The position numbers were made by a program, and so were the translations under genes. From the NCBI GenBank assembly GCA_003574885.1, contig PJFC01000005.1, positions 62,001-126,000 on the forward strand: a DNA stretch of 64,000 bases. Reading direction: 5' to 3'. Positions 1 through 9,511 of this stretch are shown here, in pieces (the first letter of the stretch is position 1; every line of letters begins with the position of its first letter). The notes under the pieces are model-generated. The model did not search any database. It saw nothing but the letters and a program-made list of their open reading frames with translations, and was not told the origin of the DNA. Source of the stretch: Geobacter sp. GTDB taxonomy: Bacteria > Desulfobacterota > Desulfuromonadia > Geobacterales > Geobacteraceae.

Positions 1-98
1 GATAAACTACCATTAATCAATATATTTTGCATGTTTGAGTCGAAGCAGGTGAGAGGGGTATAATTGCTAAGAGGGGGGTGTGGTGAGGATATGCAGGG

Positions 99-135
99 AT
101 AATCAGGGAGGCCGCTTGCAGGCCTCCCTGATTAT
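99..135 (-). terminator. Perfect 15-bp hairpin downstream of rpoH
   Basis: A 15-bp perfect inverted repeat (99-113 with 121-135, 7-nt loop) lies 25 bp past the rpoH stop. No clear U-tract follows on the minus strand, so it may be a 3' stabilising hairpin rather than a strong intrinsic terminator. Nothing else is seen in bases 1-98. Confidence 0.6.
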
Positions 136-160
136 GGCAGGGCGGATGTCAGCAGGTGTG

Positions 161-1003
161 TTACCCGGCGAGGAGCGGAGTGAGAGCGGCCTTCATCTTT
201 CTCAGGGCACCCTCTTCGATCTGGCGCACCCGCTCGCGGGAGATGGCGAAGTGGTCGGCGATCTCCTGGAGAGTGAGGGGGGCATCGGCGGTGACACGGT
301 GTTCGATGATGTAACGCTCCTTCTCATTGAGCGAGGTAAGGGCGGAGGCTATTCCGTGTTGCAGCAGCCTGTTCTCCTGGAGCTCGGCCAACTGCTCTTC
401 CTGGTTCTGACGATCATCGGCCAGGCTGTCCAGAAGGGTGAGCCCGTCGCCACCGGCGATTTCCGCATCGAGGGAGTGTTCGCCGCGCATTCGCTGTTCC
501 ATCTCTACGACGTCTGACTCCCGCACATCCAGGGAGAGGGCGGTTGCTTCGCTGTCGTCGTGGCCGGTCATCTGTCTGATGGCGGTTTTGGCCTGGTTCA
601 GCTTGAAAAAGAGCTTCTTCTGCGCCTGGGTGGTACCGATTTTAAGCAGGCTCCAGCCGGAGATGATGTGGTTCTGGATATAGGCCCGGATCCACCAGAC
701 AGCATAGGAGATGAGGCGGAATCCTTTGTAGGGATTGAACTTGCGCACGGCCATCATGAGACCCACATTACCTTCCTGAATCAGGTCGAGCATTCTCATG
801 CCGTAGTCCCGGTATTCAGCGGCGATCTTCACCACGAAGCGAAGGTTAGCGGTAATCAGACGGTGTGCCGCTTCAAGATCCTTGTCTTCGTAGAATTTTA
901 CGGCGAGTAGTTGTTCCTCCTCCGGGGAGAGCAGAGGGAATTTCTTTATTTCGGACAGATAGAGATTGAGGCTGTCGGCAACGACAGGCATGGTCATTGT
1001 CAT
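161..1003 (-). CDS. rpoH: RNA polymerase heat-shock sigma factor RpoH (sigma-32)
   Basis: A 280-aa group 3 sigma factor that directs RNA polymerase to heat-shock promoters. Region 2 carries the usual LIQEGNVGLM and WWIRAYIQ stretches. The RpoH-specific box appears as QKKLFFKL at residues 128-135, and a C-terminal helix-turn-helix (about 238-266) would read the -35 element. The ATG is preceded by GAAGGAG 10 nt upstream. The gene stands alone, and upstream sit a strong sigma-70-like promoter and a perfect CIRCE operator, so HrcA repression of rpoH is the obvious prediction. Identification is firm. Confidence 0.96.
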   Translation of the reverse strand: MTMTMPVVADSLNLYLSEIKKFPLLSPEEEQLLAVKFYEDKDLEAAHRLITANLRFVVKIAAEYRDYGMRMLDLIQEGNVGLMMAVRKFNPYKGFRLISYAVWWIRAYIQNHIISGWSLLKIGTTQAQKKLFFKLNQAKTAIRQMTGHDDSEATALSLDVRESDVVEMEQRMRGEHSLDAEIAGGDGLTLLDSLADDRQNQEEQLAELQENRLLQHGIASALTSLNEKERYIIEHRVTADAPLTLQEIADHFAISRERVRQIEEGALRKMKAALTPLLAG

Positions 1004-1054
1004 GGCGTGTTTTCTCCTTCGTCAGTAAGTGCGCGATTTCCGGTCACAGCTTTG

Positions 1055-1081
1055 TTAGCACTCTCGGTTGGGGAGTGCTAA
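1055..1081 (-). promoter_or_regulatory. CIRCE operator (HrcA site) upstream of rpoH
   Basis: TTAGCACTC-N9-GAGTGCTAA is an exact match to the CIRCE consensus, with no mismatch in either arm. It lies at the predicted transcription start of the rpoH promoter and 51 bp before the start codon. HrcA bound here should block initiation, placing the RpoH regulon under HrcA. Confidence 0.95.
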
Positions 1082-1086
1082 GTGCA

Positions 1087-1115
1087 AATATAACAACCGT
1101 TGGAGAAAAAATCAA
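1087..1115 (-). promoter_or_regulatory. rpoH promoter, sigma-70 type
   Basis: Minus strand TTGATT (1115-1110), a 17-bp spacer, then TATATT (1092-1087). The predicted start falls at the edge of the CIRCE element. This is a housekeeping-type, not sigma-32-type, promoter. Confidence 0.75.
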
Positions 1116-1122
1116 GGCGGGA

Positions 1123-1578
1123 TTATTTCTGCTGGAAAATCATGATGGTCATGTCGGGGCGTTTGGGTGTATAGCCGAACGAGATGCGGGTTTCCGTGTC
1201 TTCCCAGGTGTAGGTGACCACATGGGGCGATGGTGCCCGTTCGTAGGCCCCGTCGCCGAACATCTTCCGGTATGTGGCGAGTATTCTGGTTGTGCCGCGC
1301 CGCTTGACGTAGTCGGGGTTGAACTTGATAGATACGCTGACCAGTTTGTCATCCTTGAACCTGAAGGTACGGATGAAAGTTTCCTGATTGGGATTAAACT
1401 GGCGGTACACGTAATCGTTATGGAGTCTCCCCAGGTTCCCGTCGGGGTAGTCTGCCATGACTTTGCGCAGGTCGGTTCCCCAGGGGGTTTCCCTGTATCC
1501 GTCGGGTATCCTGTCTGCGTAGGCGGCCAGGGCTATCAGGCAGAGAATTGTGCTAATCAGGGCTGTCAGCCTCTTCAT
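1123..1578 (-). CDS. Hypothetical secreted protein
   Basis: A 151-aa protein with an N-terminal signal peptide (MKRL, then a hydrophobic stretch ending AAYA, residues 1-21). The mature part is a small, soluble, mixed alpha/beta-looking domain rich in aromatic residues (RETPWGTDLRKVM, TYRKMFGDG, YTWEDTETRISFGY). The W-G-T-D-L-R-K-V pattern near the N-terminus is common in small exported proteins that track a calcium- or lipid-binding fold, but I do not recognise the family. It lies between rpoH and the divergent ilvE and has no operon partner. Confidence 0.75.
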   Translation of the reverse strand: MKRLTALISTILCLIALAAYADRIPDGYRETPWGTDLRKVMADYPDGNLGRLHNDYVYRQFNPNQETFIRTFRFKDDKLVSVSIKFNPDYVKRRGTTRILATYRKMFGDGAYERAPSPHVVTYTWEDTETRISFGYTPKRPDMTIMIFQQK

Positions 1579-1744
1579 TCAGGCTCCATTTAATGAGTGA
1601 TGATGCTCGTTCTACAATACAGGAAAATCCCTTCCGGTGTCAATGCCGGTAGAGGAAAACCCTTGCCCGTTAAGGGCTTTGTATGGTAAATCACTAAAGG
1701 TACAAAAATCCGACGCTGAGCGCCGCAACCGGAGGTTTTCGCAG

Positions 1745-2818
1745 ATGGACATCAAAATTTTACCCCTTTCCGATGACAGGAAAAAGCCCAAATGTTCCGA
1801 CGAATCAAAGCTCGGCTTTGGCCGGCTATTTACCGACCGGATGCTGCTTGTCGAATGGAAGGAGGGTGAGGGGTGGATCAACGGCCGGATCGAACCCTAT
1901 GGCCCCTTTTCCCTTGATCCGGCGTGTTCCGTTTTTCATTACTCCCAGGAGATTTTTGAGGGGCTCAAAGCCTACAAGTGGGCAGACGGCACGATAACCC
2001 TCTTTCGTCCCGAGATGAACGCCCGACGTTTCAATCTATCTGCCGACAGGCTCTGCATGCCTGAACTGCCGGAGGATATCTTTATCGGCGGTATCGAAAA
2101 GCTTGTTTCGCTGGAGCGCGACTGGATTCCCTCGTCGGAAGGGACCTCCCTCTACATCCGCCCCACTATGATCGGTGTCGAGGCTGCTTTGGGAGTAAAG
2201 CCCGCGAACCATTACTACTTCTATGTGATCCTCTCGCCAGTCGGTGCATACTACTCCACGGGGTTCAACCCCATCAAGATCATGGTGGAAGACCGTTATG
2301 CCCGCTCCGTCCCTGGAGGCACAGGGGAGGCCAAAACCGGCGGCAACTACGCCTGTTCTCTCAAGGCCGGACTTGAAGCGAAAAAGAAGGGGTACGACCA
2401 GGTTCTCTGGCTCGACGGTGTCCAGCGTCGCTACATTGAAGAGGTGGGGGCCATGAATATGCTCTTTGCCTATGGGAAGACCATCGTCACTTCAGAACTC
2501 AGCGGTACCATCTTGAACGGCGTCACCCGGGACTCTACGCTCAAGCTGGCTGCGAGCCTCGGCTATACAGTCGAGGAGCGGCCCATCGACGTGAATGAGC
2601 TGATGGCCGACATTCGGGCAGGCAAGGTGACCGAAGCCTTCGGCAGCGGAACTGCAGCAGTCATCAGCCCTGTCGGCGTCCTTGCCTACCAGGGTGAGGA
2701 CTACACGGTGGGCGATGGCGGCGTGGGTGCAATTACCCGCCAGCTATACGACACCCTTACCGGCATCCAGACCGGCAAGTTTGAAGACCGGTTCGGCTGG
2801 GTGAGAAAAATCGGGTAG
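1745..2818 (+). CDS. ilvE: Branched-chain amino acid aminotransferase
   Basis: A 357-aa fold-type IV PLP aminotransferase that interconverts Val/Leu/Ile and their 2-keto acids with glutamate. The PLP lysine lies in GTGEAKTGGNYA and the cofactor phosphate loop in the FGSGTAAVISPVG segment. The start at 1745 is chosen because GGAGG (1731-1735) sits 9 nt upstream. An in-frame extension to 1637 has no ribosome-binding site and no family match. Length is normal for the eukaryote-like BCAT subgroup. Confidence 0.95.
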   Translation: MDIKILPLSDDRKKPKCSDESKLGFGRLFTDRMLLVEWKEGEGWINGRIEPYGPFSLDPACSVFHYSQEIFEGLKAYKWADGTITLFRPEMNARRFNLSADRLCMPELPEDIFIGGIEKLVSLERDWIPSSEGTSLYIRPTMIGVEAALGVKPANHYYFYVILSPVGAYYSTGFNPIKIMVEDRYARSVPGGTGEAKTGGNYACSLKAGLEAKKKGYDQVLWLDGVQRRYIEEVGAMNMLFAYGKTIVTSELSGTILNGVTRDSTLKLAASLGYTVEERPIDVNELMADIRAGKVTEAFGSGTAAVISPVGVLAYQGEDYTVGDGGVGAITRQLYDTLTGIQTGKFEDRFGWVRKIG

Positions 2819-2821
2819 ATT

Positions 2822-2977
2822 ATGAAAGAGCGGCACGTGGAGGCAAACAGGCTCTGTCTTTCCTGTCGTCGCACCTGCAAGCAGCCTGTTGCGGTGGTGA
2901 TAACATCCTGCCCCCGTTACTATGCGGGGCCGAAGGTGAAACGGTGCACCTGGAAGCAGCTGGAACTCGGCCTGTGA
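2822..2977 (+). CDS. Small Cys-rich protein (51 aa), putative metal-binding
   Basis: Begins 4 nt after the ilvE stop and ends by overlapping the GTG of the following ferredoxin gene. It encodes CLSCRRTC near the N-terminus followed by two more cysteines (TSCPRYY and KRCTWKQ), a pattern suited to zinc or Fe-S binding. No strong ribosome-binding site is visible, so translational coupling to ilvE is likely. Function unknown; the tight packing and cysteine pattern are the only support for a real gene. Confidence 0.6.
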   Translation: MKERHVEANRLCLSCRRTCKQPVAVVITSCPRYYAGPKVKRCTWKQLELGL

Positions 2978-3210
2978 CCGATCCTAAAGGTTTGTCCGTA
3001 GTGTTGCCCCTGGTCGATCCCAGGCGTTGCAGTGCCTGTGGCCGCTGCGTGGCGGCATGCCCTGAGAAACTCTTTACCCTCGAAGTTGACGGATTCCGAA
3101 AAAACGCGCGCCGGCAGGTTTCAACCGACTGCCGGCGCTGCTTTATCTGCGGCTTCTGTTGCCCCGTTCATGCGATCAGTCCGGGAGAGGATCCCGGCCA
3201 GGACCGCTAG
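2974..3210 (+). CDS. 4Fe-4S dicluster ferredoxin-like protein
   Basis: About 78 aa with two tetracysteine clusters: CSACGRCVAACP and CRRCFICGFCCP. The GTG at 2974 overlaps the stop of the preceding 51-aa gene, which argues for coupled translation; an ATG at 2944 is an alternative start inside that gene. The protein resembles the small electron carriers or ferredoxin domains of larger oxidoreductases, but no partner enzyme is nearby. Extra cysteine in the second cluster (CC) is unusual. Confidence 0.8.
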   Translation: MTDPKGLSVVLPLVDPRRCSACGRCVAACPEKLFTLEVDGFRKNARRQVSTDCRRCFICGFCCPVHAISPGEDPGQDR

Positions 3211-3312
3211 TCCCTCTTACCCCGCTTCCTGCCGCTATCCCCCAGTAAATCCTGCCTCACTCGACTCATCCCTGTTCCCATCCAGCCGCTGACCTTGCCG
3301 GGTTTCCCTGCC

Positions 3313-3341
3313 TTGACAGGCTCTCCTGTCGTACCTATTAT
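3313..3341 (+). promoter_or_regulatory. clpB promoter
   Basis: TTGACA (3313-3318), 17-bp spacer, TATTAT (3336-3341), close to the sigma-70 consensus. The spacer holds a perfect 6-bp inverted repeat (3315-3320 with 3325-3330). CTTGA at 3312 could also serve as part of a sigma-32 -35 element, which would suit a chaperone gene. Confidence 0.65.
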
Positions 3342-3406
3342 TCCTGTACGTGATGTTCGCTTGCCGACGATGTATCGAACCATGCCGGCATGAAAAGGAG
3401 ATAGTC

Positions 3407-6001
3407 ATGCTCAGACCGGAAAAAATGACCATAAAAACCCAGGAGGCACTGGCGAGCGCCCAGGAGTCGGCATCCCGGCAGGGAAACAGCGCCATTGAGC
3501 CTGAACACCTCCTTGGGGCACTGCTGGAGCAGGAGGGGGGAGTCGTCACGCCGCTTCTCCAGAAGGTGGGAGCGAATCCCGCAGCCATCCAGGCACTGGT
3601 GGAGGCCGCCCTTAAGAAGCTTCCCATGGCGAGCGGCGCAACCATGCAGCTGCATATCTCCTCATCTCTTCACCATCTGCTCGATGCTGCCCAGAAGGAA
3701 GCCGATGCCATGAAGGACGAGTTTGTCTCCACTGAGCATCTGCTCCTTGGCATCGTGGCGGAAAAAGGGTGCGATGCGGCCCGCATCCTGGCCGAAGCCG
3801 GCGTCAGCCGACAGTCCCTTCTGTCGGCTCTCAAGGAGATGCGGGGGGAGGAGCGGATTACGGATCAGAACCCGGAGGAGAAATACCAGGCCCTTGCCAA
3901 GTATGCCCGTGATCTGACCGACCTGGCTCGCCAGGGGAAGCTCGACCCGGTCATCGGCCGGGACGACGAGATCCGGCGGGTGCTCCAGGTCCTCTCTCGG
4001 CGTACCAAGAACAACCCGGTCCTCATCGGCGAGCCGGGGGTGGGGAAAACCGCCATCGTTGAGGGGCTTGCCCAGAGGATCGTGGCCGGTGATGTGCCGG
4101 AAACCCTCAAGGAGAAGCGTGTGATTGCCCTCGACATGGGGGCGCTCATCGCCGGGGCAAAGTACCGGGGGGAATTCGAAGACCGGCTCAAGGCGGTGAT
4201 CAAGGAGGTGGCCAAGTCCGAGGGGCGGGTCATTCTCTTCATTGACGAGCTCCATACCCTTGTGGGGGCCGGTGCAGCCGAGGGTGCACTGGATGCCTCC
4301 AACATGCTCAAGCCGGCCCTGGCACGGGGGGAGCTCCACTGCATTGGCGCCACGACCCTCAGCGAATACCGCAAATACATCGAGAAGGATGCCGCCCTGG
4401 AGCGTCGCTTTCAACAGGTCTATGCCGGTGAACCGAGCGTTGAGGAGACCATCTCCATCCTGCGCGGCCTGAAGGAAAAGTATGAGGCCTACCACGGCAT
4501 CCGGATCAAGGATGGCGCCATCATTGCCGCGGCGACCCTGTCGGACCGTTACATCACTGACCGGTTTCTCCCCGACAAGGCAATCGATCTGATTGACGAG
4601 GCCGCATCCCGGCTCAGGATCGAGATCGATTCCCTGCCGACCGAGATCGATGAACTTGAGCGGAAAATCATCCAGTTGGAGATCGAGAAGCAGGCCCTCC
4701 TGCGGGAACAGGACACCCGTGCAATGGAACGGCTTAAGAAGGTGGCTGATGACCTGGCGGCCCTGCAGGCCGAGTCGGCACTGCTGAAGGACCACTGGCG
4801 GAAAGAGAAGGTTATAATCCAGACCCAGCGGGAGTTGAAACAACGGCTGGAGGAGAAGAAGGAGGAGGCGAAGAAGGGTGAGCGGGAGGGAAACCTGGCT
4901 CGAACAGCTGAAATCCGCTATGGCGAAATCCCTGTCCTGGAAAAGGATATGGCGGAAAAGGAGAGGGAGCTCGCGGAACTTCAGCAGGAAGGGAAGATGC
5001 TCGCGGAGGAGGTGGATGCCGATCAGGTGGCGGAGATCGTGGCCAAGTGGACCGGTATCCCGGTCAGCCGGATGCTGGAAACCGAGGCGGAGAAGCTGAT
5101 CCACATGGAAGAACGTCTCCGGAGCCGGGTAGTCGGGCAGGATGACGCCCTCCTGCTGGTGGCAAACGCAATACGCCGTGCCCGCTCAGGTCTTTCCGAC
5201 CCCAACCGTCCCATAGGCTCCTTCATGTTTCTCGGTCCGACCGGGGTCGGCAAGACCGAAACCGCCAAGGCGCTCGCCTCCTTCCTGTTCGACGATGACC
5301 AGGCAGTCGTCAGGATCGACATGAGCGAGTATCAGGAGAAGCATACGGTGGCCCGTCTTATCGGCGCCCCTCCCGGTTATGTGGGGTACGAGGAGGGCGG
5401 GCAGCTGACCGAGGCGGTTCGGCGCCGCCCCTACAGCATCATCCTGTTCGATGAAATCGAGAAAGCCCATCCGGAGGTGTTCAATGTGCTGCTCCAGGTG
5501 CTGGACGACGGCCGGCTCACCGATGGGCAGGGACGGACCGTCGATTTCCGGAACACGGTCATCATCATGACGAGCAACCTGGGGTCCCAGTGGATCCAGC
5601 AGTACGGGGCAAACGACTACGCGAAGATGCGCACCATGGTCATGGAGACGCTGCGGGAAAACTTCAAGCCGGAATTCCTCAACCGGGTCGACGAAATTGT
5701 CATCTACCATTCCCTTCCCCTCGAGCAGATCAAGAAGATCGTCGATATCCAGGTGGCGGAACTGGAAAAACGGCTGGCAGAGAGAGGCATATTCCTTGTC
5801 ATCAGTGACAAGGCACGGGAATACCTGGCACGGGAAGGGTTCGACGCGGCCTATGGCGCCCGCCCCCTCAAGCGGACGCTGCAGCGCAAGGTGCAGGACC
5901 CGCTGGCACTCATGCTTCTGGACGGAAAATTTGCCGAGGGGGATACGGTGCTTGTGGACCTTTCCGTCACCGGAGAGGATCTGGTCATTCGCAAAAAGTG
6001 A
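3407..6001 (+). CDS. clpB: ATP-dependent disaggregase ClpB
   Basis: An 864-aa Hsp100 chaperone that extracts polypeptides from aggregates with DnaK. Two N-terminal Clp repeats are followed by the first AAA+ module (Walker [10 protein letters not shown]), a charged coiled-coil middle domain (roughly residues 400-535) and the second AAA+ module (GPTGVGKTE). AYGARPLKR is typical of the C-terminal domain. The start at 3407 follows AAGGAG at 3395-3400. The coiled-coil M domain distinguishes ClpB from ClpA and ClpC. Monocistronic, with a terminator after it. Confidence 0.97.
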   Translation: MLRPEKMTIKTQEALASAQESASRQGNSAIEPEHLLGALLEQEGGVVTPLLQKVGANPAAIQALVEAALKKLPMASGATMQLHISSSLHHLLDAAQKEADAMKDEFVSTEHLLLGIVAEKGCDAARILAEAGVSRQSLLSALKEMRGEERITDQNPEEKYQALAKYARDLTDLARQGKLDPVIGRDDEIRRVLQVLSRRTKNNPVLIGEPGVGKTAIVEGLAQRIVAGDVPETLKEKRVIALDMGALIAGAKYRGEFEDRLKAVIKEVAKSEGRVILFIDELHTLVGAGAAEGALDASNMLKPALARGELHCIGATTLSEYRKYIEKDAALERRFQQVYAGEPSVEETISILRGLKEKYEAYHGIRIKDGAIIAAATLSDRYITDRFLPDKAIDLIDEAASRLRIEIDSLPTEIDELERKIIQLEIEKQALLREQDTRAMERLKKVADDLAALQAESALLKDHWRKEKVIIQTQRELKQRLEEKKEEAKKGEREGNLARTAEIRYGEIPVLEKDMAEKERELAELQQEGKMLAEEVDADQVAEIVAKWTGIPVSRMLETEAEKLIHMEERLRSRVVGQDDALLLVANAIRRARSGLSDPNRPIGSFMFLGPTGVGKTETAKALASFLFDDDQAVVRIDMSEYQEKHTVARLIGAPPGYVGYEEGGQLTEAVRRRPYSIILFDEIEKAHPEVFNVLLQVLDDGRLTDGQGRTVDFRNTVIIMTSNLGSQWIQQYGANDYAKMRTMVMETLRENFKPEFLNRVDEIVIYHSLPLEQIKKIVDIQVAELEKRLAERGIFLVISDKAREYLAREGFDAAYGARPLKRTLQRKVQDPLALMLLDGKFAEGDTVLVDLSVTGEDLVIRKK

Positions 6002-6033
6002 TGGGATGCACTACAGTAACAGGCAAATACAGT

Positions 6034-6066
6034 AAACGGCTCGATCTTCGGACGGGCCGTTTGCGT
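6034..6066 (+). terminator. Terminator after clpB
   Basis: Ten-base-pair stem with one G-U (6034-6043 with 6053-6062) and a short T-rich tail. Confidence 0.6.
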
Positions 6067-6167
6067 TACCGGTTGGCGGTGGTTACCTATTTTAACCTTG
6101 ATTTATGAGGCGTTTTGATTTAGAAAAAACCTCTTTTCGAACGTGAACATTTCACAGGAAACATTTA

Positions 6168-7010
6168 ATGCGAACTCTCACCTTGCAGGCTCCCGCAAAG
6201 GTCAACTACCGGCTCGACGTGCTGCGACGCCGGCCGGATGGCTACCACGATCTGCGCATGATCATGCAGCGGTTCGATCTGTGCGACGATATCCGGATTA
6301 CCCTGAGCGATACTCCCGGCATCAGGGTCACCTGCGGCAGGGAAGGGGTGCCTGACGGCCCGGGGAACATAGCCTGGCGTGCTGCCGACGAGCTCCTTTT
6401 CCTTGCCGGACGCGAGGTGGGGGTCGATATCGCGATCACCAAGCGGATCCCCGTAGCTGCCGGCCTCGGGGGGGGGAGCAGTGACTGCGCAACTGTCCTC
6501 ATGGGGCTGAACCAGCTTCTCGGACTGGGGTTGTCCGATGCCCGGCTCATGGAGATCGGGGTGAAGCTTGGGGCCGACGTTCCGTTCTTCATTTTCAAAA
6601 AAACCGCTCTGGCTGAGGGGATCGGCGAGCAGCTGACTGCCATTGAGCAGATCCCCCGGGTCTGGCTGGCGATCGTCAATCCCAATGTCCACGTCTCCAC
6701 CGCCTGGGTCTATCAAAATTTACAATTGACAAACCGTTCCGATGACTTTAAAATGCCTCGTTTCTATAGCAGTATCGCGGACATCTGCGCCATCCTCGGC
6801 AATGATCTGGAGGCGGTGACCATCCGGCGTTACCCGGTCATCAGCGAGATCAAGGGGCGTTTACAGGCCCTGGGTGCGGCAGGGGTGCTTATGTCCGGCA
6901 GTGGCCCTACGGTATTCGGAATTTTCGAACAGGAAGACGCTGCACGTCAGGCAGTGGTGGAGTTGGCTCAGGGAACCGGTTGGTTCGCCGCCGCTGCCCG
7001 GACAATTTGA
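6168..7010 (+). CDS. ispE: 4-diphosphocytidyl-2-C-methyl-D-erythritol kinase
   Basis: A 280-aa GHMP kinase that phosphorylates CDP-ME in the MEP pathway to isoprenoid precursors. The ATP-binding glycine/serine loop is [14 protein letters not shown], and the third GHMP motif is [10 protein letters not shown] near the C-terminus. APAKVNYRL at the N-terminus is the substrate-binding signature. A CAGGAAAC site precedes the start. It is followed directly by a tRNA gene and prs, a common arrangement in this lineage. Confidence 0.95.
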   Translation: MRTLTLQAPAKVNYRLDVLRRRPDGYHDLRMIMQRFDLCDDIRITLSDTPGIRVTCGREGVPDGPGNIAWRAADELLFLAGREVGVDIAITKRIPVAAGLGGGSSDCATVLMGLNQLLGLGLSDARLMEIGVKLGADVPFFIFKKTALAEGIGEQLTAIEQIPRVWLAIVNPNVHVSTAWVYQNLQLTNRSDDFKMPRFYSSIADICAILGNDLEAVTIRRYPVISEIKGRLQALGAAGVLMSGSGPTVFGIFEQEDAARQAVVELAQGTGWFAAAARTI

Positions 7011-7017
7011 TGCTTGA

Positions 7018-7092
7018 TGGGGTGTCGCCAAGCGGTAAGGCACCGGATTTTGATTCCGGCATTCCCAGGTTCGATCCCTGGCACCCCAGCCA
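7018..7092 (+). tRNA. tRNA-Gln (anticodon TTG)
   Basis: Acceptor arm TGGGGTG (7018-7024) pairs with CACCCCA (7082-7088); discriminator G, and CCA is encoded at 7090-7092. The anticodon stem CCGGA/TCCGG encloses loop TTTTGAT with anticodon TTG. The T-loop is TTCGATC. It lies in the ispE-prs gap and is probably processed from the same transcript. Confidence 0.96.
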
Positions 7093-7185
7093 CTTTTACT
7101 GATAGCCGACTGCGGGATCGCCGTTCCGGAAGAGATGACCGGTCCGGGCGTCACGAAAAAATATATCGAGAAAGAAGCGGTGCCC

Positions 7186-8130
7186 ATGGAAAACAAGATC
7201 AGGGTGTTTAGCGGCAACTCCAACCCGGGACTGGCGGAAAATATCTGCACCCATCTCCAGGTACCCCTCGGGCAGGCCAAGGTCAAAAACTTCTCCGACG
7301 GTGAGATCATGGTGGAGATCGGCGAGAACGTCCGCGGTCGTGATATCTATGTGGTGCAGTCAACCTGCGCACCCAGCAATAACAATCTGATGGAACTGCT
7401 GATCATGATAGATGCCCTGAAGAGGGCATCTGCCGCTACCATCACTGCGGTCATCCCCTATTACGGCTATGCGCGTCAGGATCGCAAAGTGGCTCCCCGC
7501 ACGCCGATCACGTCCAAGCTGGTGGCGGACCTTATAACCACCGCAGGCGCAGACCGTGTGGTGACCGTAGATCTCCATGCCGGTCAGATTCAGGGTTTCT
7601 TCAACATCCCCGTGGACAATCTCTATGCCGCTCCGGTCATTCTGGAGAAGCTGCGGGAGCGCTTTCCCAATAACAACATCGTGATGGTTTCGCCGGATGC
7701 CGGCGGCACCGAGCGCGCCCGGGCCTTCGCCAAGCGCCTTGGCTGTGCTCTGGCGATTATCGACAAACGGCGGACCGGTCCCAATGTCGCCGAGGTCATG
7801 CACCTCATCGGTGATGTCAAGGACAAGACCGCAATCATTCTCGACGACATGATCGACACGGCCGGCACCCTTACCCAGGCTGCAAAGGCTCTGAAGGCGC
7901 ATGGTGCCAAGACCATCTATGCCTGTGCGACCCATGGCGTGCTGTCGGGCCCGGCCATCGACCGGATCAACGATTCGGATATCGAGAAGGTCCTGATAAC
8001 CGATACCGTTCCTCTTGGGGAAAAGGCAGAAAGAACATCTAAAATTGATGTTCTGGGGGTAGCGGAGCTTCTGGCCGAAGCCATCCGGCGTATTCACGAG
8101 GACGAATCGGTCAGTTCACTATTTGTATAA
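7186..8130 (+). CDS. prs: Ribose-phosphate pyrophosphokinase
   Basis: A 314-aa class I PRPP synthase making PRPP from ribose 5-phosphate and ATP. The PRPP-binding signature is [13 protein letters not shown]-like (residues around 220) and the catalytic flexible loop is [14 protein letters not shown]. The start at 7186 gives the standard family N-terminus ([10 protein letters not shown]); an upstream in-frame ATG at 7135 would add 17 atypical residues. It heads a prs-rplY-pth run. Confidence 0.96.
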   Translation: MENKIRVFSGNSNPGLAENICTHLQVPLGQAKVKNFSDGEIMVEIGENVRGRDIYVVQSTCAPSNNNLMELLIMIDALKRASAATITAVIPYYGYARQDRKVAPRTPITSKLVADLITTAGADRVVTVDLHAGQIQGFFNIPVDNLYAAPVILEKLRERFPNNNIVMVSPDAGGTERARAFAKRLGCALAIIDKRRTGPNVAEVMHLIGDVKDKTAIILDDMIDTAGTLTQAAKALKAHGAKTIYACATHGVLSGPAIDRINDSDIEKVLITDTVPLGEKAERTSKIDVLGVAELLAEAIRRIHEDESVSSLFV

Positions 8131-8211
8131 ACCGAGCGTGCCTGTCAGGGTGCCAGACTCAGGGTAAGGCGGTGCCTTGCTCCTATGAAAAAAGACAACA
8201 TCGGAGGATGT

Positions 8212-8802
8212 ATGGAACAGAGAGAACTGAACGTTGAATTGAGGACTATGTCCGGTAAGAATGGCTGCCGGAAGCTGCGGAGCAATGATCTCCTTCCCGG
8301 TGTCGTGTACGGCAAGGGGATGGATGCAGTCTCCGTTACGGTGAAGCCGAAGGAGCTTGCTGCTGCAATTGCCGGCGAGGGGGGACTCAACCATCTCATC
8401 ACCCTGAAAGGTGGGGGGAGCCTGAACGGCAACACGGTTATCGTGGCTGATCTGCTGCGTGGTGCGCTTCGTGGTGAGTTCCGGCATGTGGACCTGCACA
8501 GGGTCAATCTGGCGGAGAATGTCAGGGTGGAAGTGGCCTTCAATCTGGTCGGTACCGCCAAAGGCGTGAAGGATGGCGGCATGCTGGATTTCGCCATGCA
8601 TGCAGTTGAAATCGAGTGCCTTCCGACCCAGATCCCTGAGCATATTGACGTGGACGTCACCGAGCTCACTGTCGGTCACTCCATCCACATCTCCAACCTG
8701 CAGCTCCCCGCCGGGGTTAAGGTGCTTGCGGATCCAAGGGCATCCATTGTCAGTGTGCTCGGCAAGGGCCGCGAAGAGGAAGCCGCTCCCGCCGCCGAGT
8801 AA
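8212..8802 (+). CDS. rplY: 50S ribosomal protein L25, general stress protein Ctc type
   Basis: About 196 aa with the L25 5S-rRNA-binding domain at the N-terminus (GCRKLRSNDLLPGVVYGKG) and the TL5/Ctc C-terminal beta domain, the long form of L25. The start at 8212 follows GGAGG (8203-8207); an alternative ATG at 8185 lacks a site. Its place between prs and pth is conserved in many bacteria. The tail ends in an acidic/alanine-rich segment (EEEAAPAAE). Confidence 0.95.
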   Translation: MEQRELNVELRTMSGKNGCRKLRSNDLLPGVVYGKGMDAVSVTVKPKELAAAIAGEGGLNHLITLKGGGSLNGNTVIVADLLRGALRGEFRHVDLHRVNLAENVRVEVAFNLVGTAKGVKDGGMLDFAMHAVEIECLPTQIPEHIDVDVTELTVGHSIHISNLQLPAGVKVLADPRASIVSVLGKGREEEAAPAAE

Positions 8803-8834
8803 TCGGCGCGCTGCGGCATCTGGCCGGCTGCGTA

Positions 8835-9419
8835 ATGTCTGCAAAACTTATCGTCGGGCTGGGAAATCCCGGCCCCAAGTACCAGGGAACCCGCCACAAC
8901 GCGGGTTTCATGGTTTTGGACCGGTTGGCGAGCGAGGCTGGTATTCCTGTCACCCGCAAAACGTTCAGCGGGCTTTATGGCGAGGGGACTTTCCAGGGGG
9001 AGCGGCTTCTGCTCCTCAAGCCCCAGACCTTCATGAACCTGTCGGGCCGGTCAGTCGCCGAGGCACTCCGCTTTCACAAGCTTGCGCTGTCTGACCTTGT
9101 AATCATCCACGACGACCTGGATATCCCTTTCGGCCGGGTGAAGCTGAAGGCTGGAGGTGGCCATGGCGGCCACAACGGCCTTCGTTCCCTCATGCAGGAG
9201 CTTGGAGGCGGGCAGTTCGTGCGGTTGCGCATCGGGGTCGGCCGTCCGCTGCATGGCGATGTCGCCGATTACGTCCTGACGAATTTTTCCCGTGAAGAAC
9301 AGAGCGGTCTCGACCGGCTTCTCGACGGAATGGTCGGACTTCTGGCCATGCTTGTACGGGAAGGGCTTCCCAAGACCATGAGCCTATGCAATAACAGGGA
9401 TTTCCTGGAAGGACCATAG
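8835..9419 (+). CDS. pth: Peptidyl-tRNA hydrolase
   Basis: A 194-aa enzyme that releases peptides from prematurely dissociated peptidyl-tRNA. The three catalytic residues are all visible: Asn in GLGNPGPKY, His in TRHNAGF and Asp in IIHDDLDIPFG. GGGHGGHNGLRS is the tRNA-binding segment. Length is typical. The ribosome-binding site is weak, which fits coupling to rplY 32 bp upstream. Confidence 0.96.
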   Translation: MSAKLIVGLGNPGPKYQGTRHNAGFMVLDRLASEAGIPVTRKTFSGLYGEGTFQGERLLLLKPQTFMNLSGRSVAEALRFHKLALSDLVIIHDDLDIPFGRVKLKAGGGHGGHNGLRSLMQELGGGQFVRLRIGVGRPLHGDVADYVLTNFSREEQSGLDRLLDGMVGLLAMLVREGLPKTMSLCNNRDFLEGP

Positions 9420-9464
9420 GGCGGCCCGAGATAGTCTTCGCATCACGAAGTTGTCGTAATCAAT

Positions 9465-9498
9465 GGGCACCCGCAGAGGGGTGCCCCTACATTTTTTA
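9465..9498 (+). terminator. Terminator after pth
   Basis: Eight-bp perfect stem GGGCACCC/GGGTGCCC (9465-9472 with 9479-9486), then CTACATTTTTT. It separates prs-rplY-pth from ychF. Confidence 0.85.
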
Positions 9499-9511
9499 AG
9501 GAAGCATCTCC

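Noticed and set aside
997-1593. 198-codon plus-strand frame over the rpoH promoter
   Set aside because: Runs through the CIRCE and promoter and opposite a signal-peptide gene; not protein-like.
3662-5104. 480-codon open frame antisense to clpB
   Set aside because: High GC with strong codon bias in clpB keeps this frame open; no domain, start site or composition of a real protein.
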